Shown here piece after piece: positions 10,557-20,480 of a stretch of 64,000 nt of DNA (within the stretch, counting starts at the first letter, position 1; every line of letters starts with the position of its first letter). Below the pieces are notes generated by a model, which searched no databases, had not been told where the DNA came from, and worked only from the letters and a program-made list of their open reading frames with translations. The position numbers were made by a program, and so were the translations under genes. The stretch is from Symsagittifera roscoffensis (taxonomy: Eukaryota; Xenacoelomorpha; Acoela; Convolutidae), in NCBI RefSeq assembly GCF_963678635.1, contig NC_087067.1:52134233-52198232 (forward strand), given 5' to 3'.

Positions 10557-12992
10557 ATGTTGGTTCCGGTGCTCATCGGTTTCTTAGCTTTCATTGTTGT
10601 TGGTGGCCTGCTTGTCTACTTTTTCAAACACAAGGATGTCCCCAAGAAAGAATCACTTCTTAGTGAATTGCAGAAAGTTCGATACACAATTGATACTGAT
10701 TCCACAGCAGGAAAACCAGTCGAACTGAGAACAGGTACAAACTTGACAAAATTCGGAGATTTCTTTTTCTGAACAACCAGCGATTTTTTGAGATTGCATC
10801 GCCAACAAAGCTCTTCAGATGGGTTCCCATTAGAAAATCCATTTGAAGAGTTTTGTGGATATATCTCTAAATATCAGCTAATTGTTCAGATAACTAATCA
10901 GACACTTGCCTTTATTTGAAAAATACTTTTGCCCCAACACGCAATTGCGATATTCAAATTATACTTTGGTAATAGCATACAAAGCATAATTTCGATAATT
11001 TATAATTATATTCTGAAGAGCAGCTGCATTGTTAATCTTTTCATGCCAACTAAAAACAGTAGTTTTTAATTCCCTGTCACAAAAATTATGAGATGTAATC
11101 GTAAAGTTTTACTGCAATATAAAAATATTGTTTTCAAACCAAGAAATTGAAATAACTCAATAATTGAAGTGAAACGAAAACGATACTGTTTTTTCAGGCA
11201 AGAGACTGGGACACCCGATGAGTGTGGACGAGATCCCGCTGTCCTTCGAAGGAGACATACCCGAACTAGACCTGCACGGGTTCTACGTGGAAGAGGCGTG
11301 TGAACTACTCATCAACTGCTACAAAGTAGTCGACAGCAGAGGATACAAACTGTTCAAAGTAAGTTGACTACGCCAAGAGAAAAAATAATTGCTGCAGACA
11401 GTTATTTTGGTAATTTAGATATTAATGCGGGGCTCAATTTTTTATCATAAGTTAATAACTTTATGATCATGTTCATCATTGATCATCGTTTTCTTGAAAA
11501 AAAATTGAAAAAATGTATTGGCAAATATGTATTGTAACATGAATAAGCAAAAAGGATTAGATAGTACTTTTGAAGTTTGAAGCTGATTTGAAATTAAAAC
11601 TGAATCACAATAACGTAAAAATATGGTAGGGCGAAAAATCGTAACAGGCGACAAATCGTAAGAAGGCATTGGCAAGAAGAAAACGCCCGGGTTGACCTCC
11701 AGACACTAAAAATGCTTATCATACAATTCCATACATCAAGTATGTGGAAAAATGCTTGTCATAAAATTTTCATACAATTTCTAAAAATGGTTGAAAAAGA
11801 TATAAACTTATTTCTACGGCTGTTTGATTCTATTAAAACAGTCTGGTGATAAAAAACCGAGGTTTTTTGTTTTTTGAAAAAAATTGCTTATCATACAGTT
11901 CGCATATATGGAAATTGTATGACTGGCATTTTTTGATGGGGACACTAAAAATTTTCCTAGTAAATTTGAAATTACCACTAAAAGTTTTTTTGTTTTTTTT
12001 TTCAACTGCAAGTCGAATTTTGTGTACAAACAAACATTTTCCAATAAAACTTTTGCATGATAAATTTAATTTCTTGTGTGCATAACGTAGTCCTGGATAC
12101 GATAATGGTGGGTTTTTTTTCTTTTCGCTGTATAATGTTTTTCAAAAACGCTGAAGATTTCTATTTATTTTGTATGGCGTGTTTATGTATGCTTTAATCA
12201 ATGTCTGATAATTTAAAAATCCAAGTTTTTAAAATAATCATCTTTGAAAAGTTTTTGTCAAATTTCAAAAGTTTGTTACTTTCTTTATACTATTTGTGAA
12301 AGACAGCTAAAAGACAATTCAGGTCGTGTTCTATGTATTGTAAATGCAAGACCGTCCAACTGTTGGTGCTTTGGGTAAACCAAGGTCTTTGTCACTTGTA
12401 TTCAATTACAAAAACGACACAAAACTTTTCAGAAATTAATTTTAGAAGAAAACAAATCAGCTTTTGGTTTATGGAAAAGCTCCTATCATACAATTTTCAT
12501 TTATCGAAAATTGCTTATCATAGAGATTTCATACAATTTTTGTACGCAGGGAATTGTATGACAAGAAGTTTCTCATATATATGGAAATTGTTTGAATAGA
12601 AGTTTTGTTCAACCCGGGCGCTTGCTCCGCTGCGCATACATCCGGAATGAGAGGAATTCTGCCCGTGAATCAGTGGTCCCCGCTTAATCTACTGTTGCGA
12701 ATTCTCGCCTGTCACGAATTGTCGCCTGTTATGATTTGTCGCTTGTTACGAATTTTCGCCGGCTAAAAAGCAGATAAATGTTGATTTTCTGCCGTTGCTA
12801 AAACTTAAGTTAAATGTTTTCTTTCAGGTCATCACAGGGAGGGGTAACCACTCGGAGGAGGGGGGACCCAGGATCAAACCGATAGTAGAAGAGATACTGG
12901 ACCTGAATGGTCTGCAGTGGGAATTTGGGGGAAGAAACAACAGCAACATAGGCTGCATGATAGTGTCTATCAAAAAAGCCACTAAATCATAA
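10557..12992 (+). CDS. Membrane-anchored single-domain Smr protein, three exons
   Basis: Exons 10557-10734, 11198-11358 and 12828-12992 join at GT-AG introns (donors GGTACA and GTAAGT, acceptors TTTTCAG and CTTTCAG) to give 167 residues. Residues 2-24 (LVPVLIGFLAFIVVGGLLVY onward) are one strongly hydrophobic segment followed by KHKD, which reads as a signal anchor with the rest in the cytosol. A linker leads to the Smr domain from about residue 84 to the end: LDLHG, a helix of VEEACELLINCYK, VITGRGNHSEEGGPRIKP and GCMIVSI. The key LDLHG and TGxGxHS motifs are intact, so nucleic-acid cutting or binding is plausible. Animal Smr domains usually sit at the end of large soluble proteins; a small tethered one is unusual. 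The start is the first ATG after stops and begins the hydrophobic segment. The paralogue at 4.0 kb has its intron 11 bases away, so the two are old relatives rather than a recent copy. Confidence 0.85.
11629..12763. mobile_element. Non-autonomous TIR DNA element in intron 2 of the Smr gene
   Basis: The left end GGGCGAAAAATCGTAACAGG and the reverse complement of the right end, GCCGGCGAAAATTCGTAACA, match as terminal inverted repeats. They are built from short tandem units of the form GGCGACAAATCGTAACA. TA dinucleotides flank both ends (11627-11628 and 12764-12765), consistent with a TA target as in Tc1/mariner-type insertion. A second inverted pair lies inside (CGCCCGGGTTGA near 11690, TCAACCCGGGCG near 12609). 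The interior carries several copies of CTTATCATACAATT in both orientations. No transposase is encoded. Confidence 0.7.
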
Positions 12993-13222
12993 AAGATATT
13001 GGGTGCAAAATATTTCAAAACATGCGCTGTTCTTTGTGCAACTATGTCACTTAAATTGTTAAAAAATTGTAATAATTATAATCAAACCAAATATTTTTTT
13101 AAAAACTTTCCATGCATGGCGCATGCAGTTGCACTTTTTTTTATTATGGGCGACTTCAAATTAGACAATATTGATACCTTTAACAGGGCTGTTGATAATG
13201 TATATGTCACCACGGATGCTTG

Positions 13223-13356
13223 CAAGGTATGGTTACTATGGTATCATGCATGGCGCGACGTATGGTTACAATGGTATCATGCATGGCACGACGGATGTTT
13301 ACTATGGAAAAGTATATGGCGCGACGTATGATTAACAAAGAATCATATTTGGCGCG
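13223..13356 (+). repeat. 33-bp minisatellite, about four units
   Basis: Units end in TGGCGCGAC (near 13252, 13285, 13318 and 13351) and share the core TATGGTTACAATGGTATCAT with drift. They lie in the 3' untranslated region or just downstream of the Smr gene. The 33-base period keeps one frame open, which explains a repetitive Trp-rich open frame here. Confidence 0.75.
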
Positions 13357-13376
13357 ACATAGAAACTGAATAATCA

Positions 13377-13382
13377 AATAAA
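13377..13382 (+). promoter_or_regulatory. Candidate poly(A) signal of second Smr gene
   Basis: AATAAA 385 bases after the stop codon, just past the 33-bp minisatellite. It is the clearest candidate, though nearer variants are possible. Confidence 0.35.
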
Positions 13383-14270
13383 TTCAATATTTTCGCGGGC
13401 ATCCAAAAAGTGCTCTGAAAGACTTCAAAGAAGTTGGTAGTAAAAATCTTTTTTCTACCGTTCAGAGCGAAAATTAGGTTACCAAGCAAAGCACAATATT
13501 ATCCGATGTAGAAAATTTTACCTGATGAAGCCGGAAAACATACCTGGTGATGGCTGAATAACTTTTATAAAACTGTCTAAAACAAAACAAGCATTTCAGA
13601 AATATGAAAGATTATCAATGCATAAAAAACATATTGACCTGAAGAAACAATTTTGGTGTTGGTTATCATATTGCATGCTCAATTAAAGTTGCTTTTGTTT
13701 GGAAAAATGGTGGTTTTGTAAATGGTGGAAAAAATGAGGGTTTTCGAAACCAACTTATGTGCTACGTATGATTAGTCATTTTCCATACAAATCATGCATG
13801 GATGTGCATGGTTGCGCGTTATCTTCTATGGTGGGCAACCCGGGGAGAGTTCAATATATGCTCGAAGAGGATGAGCGATTGAAACAAAAAAATGAAGGGT
13901 TCAGTCAAAGTGAGAAAAATCAAATGTCAAGCATTGTTCAATAACGAGTCGAATGAGGTGCCTTCTTTTCCATATATTTTTTGAAAATTGATTACTTGTA
14001 TACATAGATAGGCAAAAAACACTCATCCGAATTTTTTTTAAAGAATCAATTCCAAATTGCAACTGTAAAATAGAAAAAAAAATAATTATATCACATATTA
14101 GCTGGAACTCGAAAAAAGGTGAGCAGGAAAAAGGAATCAAATGGTGACCAGGAAAAATCAGCAGAGTCAAAAATGGTAGCCAACACAGATAATATAATTG
14201 CAAATTTCGATAGGATCGATCGTTTTGATTGAAGAGCTTTTGATTCCACAAATCAAACTCTCGTTTTTTG

Positions 14271-14341
<71 letters not shown>

Positions 14342-14882
14342 ATATATATTTGGTTTTTCGGCCTATTTTTTGGCCTAAAATATAACAACTCGTTTGTCAA
14401 TTGAATTGAGTGTCCTTGAAGCTCATTGATATTGTGAGAAAGAGCTAGATTCCAATAAGATGAATAGTTTGAGAAAAAATTTAACCATCGAATCTGTAGA
14501 AATATTTCGTTAAATTTATCATAATTTCCAATCAGTCTACATGGTGTTTTCAAAATAAGTTTTAAATAAATGATCTCTATTCAAATATTTGGCATATTGG
14601 AAATTTTTTCTGCAGTAGGCAGCAAAAAAATTACCAAACTCTGATGATATATTTCATTAATTTGGACTGCTTTTGACATATTTTTGCGTTTCGTTGAATT
14701 TTCATTGTTTTTTCAGCTTAACAAGCATTAATAGCACGCATATGAAAATCAATCGGCTAAAACAAAATAAAACGAAAAACCTCAATTTCGTTTTTCTCAA
14801 ACTTGGTTAGCTTTGGATTAAAAAATGAGAGGAAAAAAAATGTTCGAAATTTTTCTAGCGTTGTTATAGTGCAAATTTTTTG
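13383..14882. other. Intergenic, AT-rich, no gene seen
   Basis: Apart from the (AT)n microsatellite inside it, this stretch holds only short chance open frames and no recognised domain. Confidence 0.3.
14274..14350. repeat. (AT)n microsatellite with a short GT interruption
   Basis: About 60 bases of uninterrupted AT dinucleotide, then GTGTGTG and more AT. It keeps alternating Tyr-Ile frames open on both strands, so open frames across it are not genes. Confidence 0.95.
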
Positions 14883-15629
14883 AAGTCTGAATTTCGTATT
14901 TTCATATTTCGTCAAGCTCGAATGTCTTGTTTGTCCTGTTTCTTTAAATGCAAAATTACTCTCTCTTTACAGAATAACAATAAAAGAACAAAAAACAGAA
15001 ACTCTTAGATGTTGACAGGAATTTTTTTTTAAAGGTTACAAAATTTCTTATTTAATTATTGTCGTATCATCCTGATTGGCAAGGAATTCTTTGAGCATTC
15101 ACACCCTAATTGCCTGTCAGTTTTTCCTGATCTCTGGTCGTTCCAAAGATATTACCAAAAATTTGATTCTTCATGATGCATAAAAAAAGAAAAATAATTT
15201 TGAAGAGTTTTTGTAAAGTTCGAATGAAATGTGGACGACAAGATCAGTGCACTGGGAAGGTACCTCGTCAAGCTATACTGATGACTATAGAACTTGCTTG
15301 CTCTTCAGAAATGCTTCCTGGAGCCACTCTTGTTGCTCTTTAACGCCACAAGACAACTCGACTCTCCTGTTTTATATCAAGGTGGGTCATTTGCGAATAG
15401 CTACTGAACTAGAGCAAGTTTTGCTGTCTTTCTAGCAGTTGTAAATTCGGCTGTTGTGTTTTTAACTTCTGATAGTCAGCTTTTGCCAAATAAACGTGCA
15501 ATACCGACTCCATTTGGTAGTTCGATGAATAAAATTAAAGTATTGAAATCATAATAACTCTAGTTTTGCAGTACAAGTGGAATCTGTAGTTCATGATAAA
15601 GAGTTAACGGTATAATTTTAAGTTGAAGT

Positions 15630-16490
15630 CAAGCTCGATTGTCGAATGTCTTGTTTGTCCTTTTTCACTATTTGAAATAATTTTCTTACCACAACAATTC
15701 TCTTTTTTCCATTTATGATAAAATGACAGCGGTATGATCTTAATTTGAAGTCTGAATTTGGTGTTCCCTTGTTTTTATAAGCTCGAACGTCTTTTTTGTC
15801 CTTTTTTTTTAAATTAAAATCACCATTGCGCGCTACAAGGTTCGTTTTGCAGTAGCAGAGGAATATGTAGTAAAAGATAAGAGGACAGCAGTATGATCTT
15901 AAGTTGAAGTCAAGCTCGAATGTCTTGTTTGTCCTTTTTCCTAATTGAAATAATTTTCTTACCACAACAAATCTCATTTTTCCATTTATGATAAAATGAC
16001 AGCGGTATGATCTTGATTTGAAGTCTGAATTCGGTGCTCCCTTGTTTTTATAAGCTCGAATGTCTTTTTTGTCCTTTTTTTTTAAATTAAAATCACCATT
16101 GCGCGCTACAAGGTTCGTTTTGCAGTAACAGAGGAATATGTAGTTAAAGATAAGAGGACAGCAGTATGATCTTAAGTTGAAGTCAAGCTCGAATGTCTTG
16201 TTTGTCCTTTTTCCTAATTGAAATAATTTTCTTACCACAACAAATCTCTTTTTCCAACTATGATAAAATGACAGCGGTATGATCTTGATTTGAAGTCTGA
16301 ATTCGGTGCTCCCTTGTTTTTATAAGCTCGAATGTCTTTTTTTGTCCTTTTTTTTAAATTAAAATCACCATTGCGCGCTACAAGGTTCGTTTTGCAGTAG
16401 AAGAGGAATATGTAGTTAAAGATAAGGTGACAGCAGTATGATCTTAAGTTGAAGTCAAGCTCGAATGTCTTGTTTGTCCTTTTTCTTCGA
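15630..16490 (+). repeat. 273-bp tandem repeat, three periods plus flank
   Basis: The word CAAGCTCGAATGTCTTGTTT recurs near 15911, 16184 and 16456, with a variant at 15630. Each unit has two related halves with GACAGCRGTATGATCTTAA. The period is a multiple of three, so one minus-strand frame stays open for 206 codons. Copies 2 and 3 of the array carry only one period here (about 22408-22690 and 28270-28555). Confidence 0.9.
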
Positions 16491-16849
16491 TTGAAATAGT
16501 TTTTTTATCCCACTAGAGGTCTATTTTGCTATTCATGGTAGACTGACGTTGGAATGATCTAATGCTGAAGTCTGAATTTAGTGCTTTCATATTTCTGCAA
16601 GCTCGAATGTCTTGTTTGTAATTTTTCTTTAAATGAAATAATATTTCCCTATACAGGTCTGTTTTGCCATTGGTGTCTGTTTCCCCTATACCGTTCTGTT
16701 TTTATTAGAGATGGAAGACTAGTTCATGAGAAAGTGACAGAGGTATGATGCCAAGTTGAATCATTTAGTCTTTGTTCCTTGATAACTGCATGTAATCCTT
16801 GTTGTTGGTCACTTCAGAAGTCTCTTCATCACGTTATCCAGTCAAAATC

Positions 16850-17215
16850 TGATCTTCCAACGCGGCCGTTCCTGGGTTACAAAGCGAGTATGCGCTCTTT
16901 TACTAGGGGATTAGGAGTCAGCTACCGTTACACCCACAAAAGCTGCCTACGAACAGTCCGTTGGATGAGCGTCAAACCGTCTTGTCGCTTCTGATCTGTC
17001 CTGTGGGTGTGTCGCGGTTTCAAAAGAAATCTTGATGGAGTAAAGACTTAGCTTTAAAAGTGCATTCAAATTTGAATGCCTAGATAATCTCCCTGCACTT
17101 TTGAGGCAAGATAGGCCATGACATCCATCTTCGCTTACATCTTTTCGGGCGGAGTTTAATTGCGATTCTAAGCTGCTGATTTGAAACATTCAATCTTAGA
17201 TTTATTCACGGTATG
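16850..17215. repeat. GC-richer island, copy 1 (also 23532-23890 and 29402-29760)
   Basis: Begins TGATCTTCCAACGCGGCCGT and is clearly richer in GC than the rest of the array. By eye all three copies are identical over more than 300 bases, while flanking parts show scattered differences. I recognise no known RNA gene or protein in it. Confidence 0.6.
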
Positions 17216-17335
17216 ACATTCAACCATTGCGATACAAACTTATCCTGGTAAGCAGTGAAGTGAACCTTTTTACTTCAGTAGGTAACCTTTTTCTAGTATA
17301 GCTCGGCTTCGCCCGATTAGATTGTGTTACAGTTT

Positions 17336-17430
17336 TGTCAATGAACCGGGTGGCAAATGCGAGGTTGCGGGACTCCTAATCTACAGGTCCCGAGTTGGAT
17401 TCTGGCTCCTAGTCTAATTATACATAAGTT
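17336..17430 (+). repeat. tRNA-like segment (also 17875, 24018, 24557 and 29880)
   Basis: GTGGCAAATGCGAGG resembles an RNA polymerase III A box. GAGTTGGATTCTGG, about 35 bases on, resembles a B box (GTTCGANTC with one change). An AT-rich tail follows. This suggests a tRNA-derived SINE head caught up in the array. It occurs twice per full unit and once in the partial unit. It is not a functional tRNA, since no stem closes the acceptor. Confidence 0.45.
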
Positions 17431-18099
17431 TTTGAATAATCAAATTTTTAAAATTTTAATTTGAATTTTTTTGCACATTTTGTGCGTCATCAGGATTGGA
17501 GTTTTTGAAACAAAGTGTCATCCAGTTTTTTGTACCTAATTTACCTTTTTGTGTTTCAAAAAAGTCAAGTAAATAAGAATTGTAAATTTCCAAAATACCT
17601 CGCCTGTTTGAAAAATGCAAATTTTCCTCAGTGTCCGGAAAAGCAAGAAAAATTTTGTATCCCGCAGCTCATCGAATCAGCTCAATTTGTTATGTTCAAA
17701 TATTCCAATTATTTTAAATTCACAACCCATGAAACTGAGGTATTTCTTAAATTTTACACGGTATGACATTCAACCATTGCGATACAAACTTATCCTGGTA
17801 AGCAGTGAACCTTTTTTCTTCAGTAGGTTATCTTTTTCTTGTGTAGCTCTGCTTCACCCGATGTAGATTGTGTTGCAGTTTTGTGAATGAACCGTGTGCA
17901 AATGCGAGGATGTCGGATTACCTAATCTACAGGCTGAGAGTTGGGTTCTGGCGCGATTTCTAATTTTTACATAATTTTTTGAATGGTAAGTTCTAAAATG
18001 TTCGTTCAAATGTTTTCGCACGTTTTTTTCATCTTCAAGATTGAATTTTTTAAATGAAAAAACTAACAAAAAATTTGTTCCTAAGTTACGTTTTCGTTT

Positions 18100-20480
18100 T
18101 ATAAAATCTGAATTTCCCAACCCTCTAGTTAGGTCCTGTCAGAGTACTCTCAAGGATTACGAATCGTGCCTCCAAAATTGACTGCTCAATTCTTAGTAGT
18201 TTTCGAGATGTGATGTTTTTTGTGATTTTTTCAAAAATTTCAGAATACTTATATTATTGTTTTTCGCAAATTTTGATATTCCCAGCCCTGTAGTTAGGTT
18301 TTGTCAGAGTACTATCAAAGATTGCGAAACTTGCCTCCAAATATGACTGCTCAAGTCCTTGTAGTTTTCGAGATATAACGTTTTTTGTGATTTTTTTCAA
18401 AATTTTTCAGAAAATTTTCATTAAAAATTTCTCAAAATTTGAAATTCCCAACCTTGTAGTTAGGTCCGTTTTATTCGATACAATTATCTATTTATTATAT
18501 ATTTAAATGCGGGTTCACTATCTTGCCATGTTTAGTCTTTTTCAACGTATTATTTTTAATTGTTTAAGCTATATCATATATTGCAATGGTTAGGATTTTT
18601 TTCGACTTTCAATTTGATTTCAATGGTTATTTTACCAAGTTTAAATTCAGCGGCTTCACTGTGCGGTCTTTACTATCTCGCCATGTTTAAGCTTTTTCAA
18701 CGTATTATTTTTACATGTTTAAGCTATATCGTATATTGCAATGGTTAAGATTTTTTTTTTCGATTTTCAATTTGATTTTAGTGGTTATGTTACCTAGTTT
18801 AATTTCAGCAGCCTAATATTGAATTAGGGGCTGCAATTTTGGCCTCCAGGTTTGAATGCCCGAATCATTTACTTAACAAGATAAGACGATTTTTGAGATT
18901 TTTTCAAAATTTTTCAGAAATTTCAAATAACAAAATAGTTTACAAAACTTGAAGTTCTTAACCCTGTAGTAGGGTATTATCACAGTACTATCAAGGATTC
19001 GAATCTTGCCTCCAAATATGATTGCTCATATCCTTGTAGTTTTCGAGATATGACGTTTTTTGTGATTTCTTTCAAAATTTTTCAGAAAATTTTAATTAAA
19101 TTTTTCTCAAAATATGAAATTCCCAACCTTGTAGTTAGGTCCTTTTTATTCCATACGTTTATCTATCTATTATATATTTAAATGCGGGTTCACTATCTGG
19201 CCACGTTTAGTCTTTTTTAACGTATTATTTTTAAATGTTTAAGCTATATCATATATTGCAATGGTTAGGATTTTTTTCGACTTTCAATTTGATTTCAATG
19301 GTTATTTTACCAAGTTTAAATTCAGCGGCTTCACTGTGCGGTCTTTACTATCTCGCCATGTTTAAGCTTTTTCAACGTATTATTTTTACATGTTTAAGCT
19401 ATATCGTATATTGCAATGGTTAAAAATTTTTTTTTCGATTTTCAATTTGATTTTAGTGGTTATGTTACCTAGTTTAATTTCAGCAGCCTAATATTGAATT
19501 AGGGGCTGCGATTTTGGCCTCCAGGTTTGAATGCCCGAATCATTTACTTAACAAGATAAGACGATTTTTGAGATTTTTTCAAAATTTTTCAGAAATTTCA
19601 AATAACAAAATAGTTTACAAAACTTGAAGTTCTTAACCCTGTAGTAGGGTATTATCAGAGTACTTTCAAGGATTCGAATCTTGCCTCCAAATATGATTGC
19701 TCATATCCTTGTAGTTTTCGAGATATGACGTTTTTTGTGATTTTTCCAAAAAACTCCAGAAAACTCATATGAATTTTTTTTTGCAAAATCTGAAATTCTC
19801 AATCCTGTAGTTGGGTCCTGTCAGAGTACTCTCATAGATTGCGAATATTGCCTCCAACTATGATTGCTTAATTCTTTGTAGTTTTCGAGATATGACGTTT
19901 TTTGTGATTTCTTTCAAAAATTTTCAGAAAATTTTAATTGAATATTTCTCAAAATTTGAAATTCCCAACTTTGTAGTTAGGTCCTGTCAGAGTTCTCTCA
20001 AAGATTGCAAATCTTGCATCCAAGTTTGACTGCTCAATTTCGTGTAGTTTTCGAGATACGAAGTTTTTTGTGATTTCTTCAAAGTTTTCAGAAAGTTTAA
20101 TTTAATTATTTTTCAAATTTTGAAATTCCAAACGCTATAATTCGGTGTTGTCAGGGTACTATAAAGAGTTGCAAACCTTGCCACTTGCGACTGCTAAACG
20201 CGACTGCTCAATTGCTTTTAGTATCCGAGATGTGACGCATTTTGATTTTTTTCAAAATTTCTCAGAGAGCTTATCTACAAAGAAATTCAAAAATTTTGAA
20301 ACTACCAAGTCAATGAAAAAAAAACCTTAATGTCAGCGTACACTCTGGCGTCTCAAATCTTGCCTCTCTATGTGAATGCTCAAATCCTTTAGTTTCCGAG
20401 ATAAGGTGTTTTTATTTCATTTTTTTTTCGGGAAACTTAGGTTAAAAAAATTTGCAAAATTTTGAATTCCTAACCCTTTA
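18100..20480 (+). repeat. 167-bp satellite-like tandem repeat, array copy 1
   Basis: The word GTTTTCGAGAT recurs at about 18199, 18365, 19039, 19714, 19881 and 20047, then in decayed form near 20225 and 20392. Spacing is 166-174 bases where units are adjacent. Each unit carries CCCTGTAGTTAGGTCCTGTC, a GCCTCCAA word and ACGTTTTTTGTGATTT. The match in array copy 2 is at 24780-26330. Confidence 0.9.
18290..19639 (+). repeat. 675-bp higher-order unit, two copies
   Basis: Sequence from about 18290 recurs at an offset of 675, including two identical 62-codon stretches at 18560 and 19235. Each unit is part satellite and part a TTTAAGCTATAT-rich spacer. Array copy 2 has only one, at about 24970-25560. 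Confidence 0.85.

Noticed and set aside
14167-14553. Open frames across 14.2-14.5 kb on both strands
   Set aside because: They are held open by the AT microsatellite and read as Tyr-Ile repeats.
15618-16238. A 206-residue minus-strand open frame
   Set aside because: It spans the 273-bp tandem repeat, whose period is a multiple of three and so keeps one frame open. It repeats itself every 91 residues and has no domain.
16947-17189. An 80-residue minus-strand frame identical at three places
   Set aside because: The noncoding sequence around it is just as identical in all three array copies, so its conservation says nothing about coding.
18100-20480. Regularly spaced repeats resembling a CRISPR array
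   Set aside because: Units are about 167 bases, adjacent and diverging along their whole length, with no short repeat and unique spacer pattern. The host is a eukaryote.
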